From: Candidatus Alistipes merdigallinarum | GTDB taxonomy: Bacteria > Bacteroidota > Bacteroidia > Bacteroidales > Rikenellaceae | Direction: 5' to 3' | DNA length: 64,000 nucleotides | Assembly (NCBI GenBank): GCA_019119305.1 | Contig: DWXH01000009.1 | Location: 62,001-126,000 of the forward strand | Shown: in pieces, positions 61,549 to 64,000 of the stretch | How the letters are laid out: the number at the start of each line of letters is the position of its first letter | Numbering within the stretch: position 1 is the first letter of the stretch | Translations under genes and position numbers: made by a program | Notes under the pieces: model-generated | What the model was told of the DNA's origin: nothing | The model's input: only the letters and a program-made list of their open reading frames with translations | The model's database searches: none

Positions 61549-62862
61549 ATGTATACCGAACCCCTCTATTATATCTTGGCAACACAAATCTGCCTTGCTC
61601 TGTTCTGGATTTTTTACCGGAGCGTGCTTGCCCCCAAAAAAACATTAGCGCTCAACCGATATTTTCTGCTCACGTCGGTCGCCTTGTCGTTTCTGATTCC
61701 AGCCCTCTCCATTCCGGTTACAGAACCCTACGGCATCATGTTCGAGGCAGCAGGCCAACCGATCGAGACCGTCATCCCTCAAGAGGAAGTTTCATCACCT
61801 TCCTCCTTCGACTGGGGGAAAGCCCTGCTCATTATCCAACTGATCGGCAGCACGGGAGTCCTTTCGTTTCTGGTTGCAGGAATCCTCCGGTTACGGCAGG
61901 TTACCCATCATGCCACACCGATCCAAAACGGCAAAATCCGCATCTACTCCCTACAAGCACCAGACCTTGCCTTTTCGATCTCCAACCGCATATACCTCTC
62001 GACGGCCAACCGCGACGAAACAACCCTTCAACAGATCGTTGCACACGAAACCGCACACATCCATTTTCACCATAGCCGGGACATCGCGCTGATCTGTGTA
62101 CTGCAAACTCTTTTCTGGTGGAATCCGTTCGTATGGCTGTGGAGACGTTCGCTGCGCGAAGTGCACGAATTTCAAGCGGACGACTTCGTCCTGAACAACG
62201 GCAGCGATGCGCAACAATACATAACGCTTATGCTAAATCTAAACGGACTCAAAGTCAAATATCCGGAGTTTGCCAATGGGTTCTGCAATTCACTCACCAA
62301 AAAACGTTTAACCATGATTACACAGAACAGATCGAAATGGGCAAGATACAGGGTCCTGTGGTCTTTGCCCCTGATCGGTACACTGATGCTCTGCTTTTCG
62401 TTCACGGAACAGCCAAATACATCGGAAGCGACTGAAATTACCGAACAAAAGGAAACCGACGCCCTCTCCAACACACAATCACCACAACATCAAGATTTCG
62501 ACGTACCCCCTCAATTCCCGGGAGGACAAGAAGCTCTAATAAAATGGATGACAGATACCTTCAAATACCCGAAAGAAGCACAAAAGAAAAAATTATCAGG
62601 AACCGTACTATGTCGATTCGTCATTAAAACCGACGGTTCCGTTGATGACATAACCATTGTGGAGAGTCCCGATGCGATACTCAGCAAAGTCGTCTTGGAG
62701 ACCATGCAAAATATGCCCAAATGGAAACCCGCTATGAAAAACAACCAACCAGTCGACTGCACTTTCGTATTTCCTTGTCGATTTTCTCAAGAAAGTTCCA
62801 TTCCTTACAATCATGTAAAAGTGAAACCCAAGACAAACATCGGTCATGATCGAAAAAATTAA
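61549..62862 (+). CDS. M56 sensor metallopeptidase with C-terminal TonB-like domain
   Basis: This 437-residue inner-membrane protein has helices YILATQICLALFWIFYRS, FLLTSVALSFLIPALS, GSTGVLSFLVAGILRL, a cytoplasmic zinc-protease domain with HETAH (residues 166-170) and EVHEFQADDFVL, and a fourth helix (LWSLPLIGTLMLCFSF). The periplasmic C-terminus carries a TonB-like module of about 85 residues (EALIKWMTDTFKYPKEAQKKKLSGTVLCRFVIKTDGSVDDITIVE). M56 proteins of the BlaR1 type cleave their cognate repressor, encoded just upstream. The TonB-like tail, common in Bacteroidota M56 proteins, may sense or contact envelope components. Start ATG 61549. Confidence 0.92.
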   Translation: MYTEPLYYILATQICLALFWIFYRSVLAPKKTLALNRYFLLTSVALSFLIPALSIPVTEPYGIMFEAAGQPIETVIPQEEVSSPSSFDWGKALLIIQLIGSTGVLSFLVAGILRLRQVTHHATPIQNGKIRIYSLQAPDLAFSISNRIYLSTANRDETTLQQIVAHETAHIHFHHSRDIALICVLQTLFWWNPFVWLWRRSLREVHEFQADDFVLNNGSDAQQYITLMLNLNGLKVKYPEFANGFCNSLTKKRLTMITQNRSKWARYRVLWSLPLIGTLMLCFSFTEQPNTSEATEITEQKETDALSNTQSPQHQDFDVPPQFPGGQEALIKWMTDTFKYPKEAQKKKLSGTVLCRFVIKTDGSVDDITIVESPDAILSKVVLETMQNMPKWKPAMKNNQPVDCTFVFPCRFSQESSIPYNHVKVKPKTNIGHDRKN

Positions 62863-62874
62863 TTAAATACCGTC

Positions 62875-63327
62875 ATACATACCGGAATAGACTATATTCT
62901 GATAACACAAATCTGTTTCGCTCTGTTTGGGATTCTTTACAGGAGTGTGCTTGCCCGGAGAAAAACGTTTGCGCTCAATCGGTATTTTCTGCTCCGTCGA
63001 TCGTTCTGTCGCTTTTATTCCAGCCACTGAACCGTACAGCTTCATATTCGAGGACAAGAAGCCTACATGAAATGGATGAACGAAAATCTCATATCTCCTG
63101 AAAGAGCTACTCAGGAAAAAATAACAGGGACGGTTATATGCCAATTTATCGTTCGAGCCGATGGCACAGTGGATGAGATAACCATCAAATCGAGTCCCGA
63201 CCCATACCTCAGTGAGGTCGTTTTAAACGCGATGAAACACATACCAAAATTGGAACCTGCAATGAAAGACAACAAACCGGTGGACTGTCTCAAGACTCTC
63301 CCTTTCGAATTTCACTTCTATAATTAG
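62875..63327 (+). pseudogene. Relic copy of the M56-TonB gene, internally deleted
   Basis: This stretch copies the beginning and end of the upstream gene. The N-terminal part (ITQICFALFGILYRSVLARRKTFALNRYFLL, in frame from 62875) matches residues 11-41 of the M56 protein with its ATG changed to ATA, then shifts to a stop (TGA near 63028). The middle, including the protease domain, is missing. The C-terminal TonB-like part is intact in frame: GQEAYMKWMNENLISPERATQEKITGTVICQFIVRADGTVDEITIKSSPD, ending at 63327. It has no start codon of its own except ATG 63067 or 63073. It is a decayed tandem duplicate. Confidence 0.85.
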
Positions 63328-63346
63328 CAGAAAGAAACATACGACA

Positions 63347-63388
63347 TTGAAGATAACCGGAAAATCCGGTTATCTTTGTTTTTTTAAT
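63347..63388 (+). terminator. Terminator overlapping the VanX promoter
   Basis: An 11-base perfect stem, AGATAACCGGA (63351-63361) and TCCGGTTATCT (63365-63375), is followed by a T-rich tail. Its 3' arm contains the -7 element TATCTTTG (63371-63378), with TTG (63347-63349) 21 bases upstream as a -33 element. Confidence 0.8.
63371..63378 (+). promoter_or_regulatory. -7 element of the VanX-type gene
   Basis: TATCTTTG matches the consensus, 30 bases before the ATG at 63408, and is embedded in the terminator stem of the preceding unit. Confidence 0.6.
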
Positions 63389-63407
63389 CAGAGAAAAATC
63401 TCTCAAC

Positions 63408-64000
63408 ATGAAATCGCTTCGTCTCTTCTGCAAAACAGGGCTCGCCGCATTAGTACTCATTATCGGCGGATGCAACCTGACCTCATCCAACCCATCCACC
63501 GCATCTTTGGAAACGACGACTGCCGACACCATCAAATCGGTCTTCAGCAACCACACGTCGACCGACACGCCAATAGAGAAGAAAATGAGAGAACAAGGGT
63601 TGGTCGACATCATCCAAATGGACTCTTCGATTGCGGTTCATCTGGTCTATGCAACACCCTACAATTTTGTGGGCAAACGCCTCTACACCGGCCTCAACAA
63701 GGCATTCATGCTTCCTCAGACGGCCCAGATGCTCCTCGATGCGAAACGACGGCTCAAAGCCCAACGGCCCGACCTCAACCTATTGGTTTACGATGCAGCC
63801 CGTCCGTTATCGGTTCAGCGACAGATGTGGGATATGGTCAAAGGGACCGAAATGCGTGATTTCGTGGCCAATCCGAACAACGGACCGGGCATGCACAACT
63901 TCGGAGCTGCCATTGACTTGACCTTGATGGATTGCACCGGACAACCCTTGCCGATGGGGTCCGGATTCGACTATTTCGGAGACGAATCCCGTACAACCGA
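63408..64000 (+). CDS. D-alanyl-D-alanine dipeptidase (VanX/DdpX family), lipoprotein, 3'-truncated
   Basis: This is the first 197 residues or so of an M15D zinc dipeptidase cut by the window edge. A lipoprotein-type signal ends in IIGGC. The family core is visible: VHLVYATPYNFVGKRLYTGL, AQRPDLNLLVYDAARPLSVQRQMW (Arg of the substrate pocket) and GMHNFGAAIDLTLMD with the zinc-binding His and Asp (HxxGxAxD). The enzyme cleaves D-Ala-D-Ala; in Gram-negatives it is generally a nutrient or murein-recycling enzyme, not evidence of vancomycin resistance. The C-terminal catalytic Glu and His lie outside the window. Confidence 0.9.
   Translation, partial: MKSLRLFCKTGLAALVLIIGGCNLTSSNPSTASLETTTADTIKSVFSNHTSTDTPIEKKMREQGLVDIIQMDSSIAVHLVYATPYNFVGKRLYTGLNKAFMLPQTAQMLLDAKRRLKAQRPDLNLLVYDAARPLSVQRQMWDMVKGTEMRDFVANPNNGPGMHNFGAAIDLTLMDCTGQPLPMGSGFDYFGDESRTT

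Noticed and set aside
61086-62862. The BlaI-M56 pair as a beta-lactamase regulator
   Set aside because: No beta-lactamase or PBP gene is in the visible neighbourhood, and the family controls many targets in Bacteroidota.
63408-64000. The VanX-type gene as part of a vancomycin resistance cluster
   Set aside because: No vanA/vanH-type ligase or dehydrogenase is nearby and the host is Gram-negative; a nutrient or recycling dipeptidase is more likely.

Overview
This is a gene-dense, mostly housekeeping segment of a Bacteroidota chromosome, most likely order Bacteroidales. The evidence is the Bacteroidota-type promoters (-7 element TAnnTTTG, sometimes with TTG/TTTG about 19-21 bases upstream), weak Shine-Dalgarno sites, a short Bacteroidota histone-H1-like protein, BACON, DUF4493, DUF3078 and GIN-domain proteins, many secreted glycosidases and lipoproteins, and the rplM-rpsI-rpsB-tsf order. 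The moderately high GC and gene set resemble Rikenellaceae (Alistipes-like), but that family-level guess is weak. I recognised no tRNA, rRNA, CRISPR array, insertion sequence or prophage.

0-13.3 kb: the end of a thioredoxin, two tandem secreted alpha/beta-hydrolase esterases, a deoxyhypusine-synthase-like enzyme, a secreted GH2 protein that appears to lack both catalytic glutamates, cvpA-rsgA-trmH, mutY-ybaK, a GH92 alpha-mannosidase, a membrane PH-domain protein and thiol peroxidase tpx. 13.4-23.4 kb (minus): a CPA2 antiporter, then an apparent seven-gene operon rpe, ABC-F ATPase, rlmB, argE-like, argH, YgjP-like metallopeptidase, EamA transporter. 23.7-30.7 kb: a broken right-handed beta-helix lipoprotein gene, rmuC, the histone-H1-like gene, a secreted glycosidase-like lipoprotein and two flavin-binding split-barrel proteins.

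30.9-39.6 kb: three large secreted proteins of lower GC flank the ribosomal operon rplM-rpsI-rpsB-tsf. Two of them, at 36.4 and 38.0 kb, are related lipoproteins with near-identical promoters and equal-length leaders. 39.8-46.9 kb: an AddA-like helicase/nuclease and an AddB-like iron-sulfur nuclease, divergent and separated by a GIN-domain gene. 46.9-51.6 kb (minus): acetyltransferase, GtrA and GT39 genes, endonuclease IV and a GH43-like protein. 51.8-56.4 kb: DUF3078 protein, S41 protease, adk and thiL. 56.4-60.9 kb (minus): a DUF4493 lipoprotein, a propeller lipoprotein, a metallophosphoesterase split by a nine-T tract, and a low-molecular-weight phosphatase. 61.0-64.0 kb: a BlaI-type repressor with two visible operators, an M56 sensor peptidase fused to a TonB-like C-terminal domain, an internally deleted relic of that gene, and the start of a VanX-type dipeptidase.

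No clearly new multi-gene system is evident. The most distinctive signals are the out-of-frame nine-T tract in the metallophosphoesterase, the GH2 pseudoenzyme, the paired lipoprotein genes with a shared leader, the structured rpsB leader, and the BlaI operator/promoter architecture with its decayed M56 duplicate.
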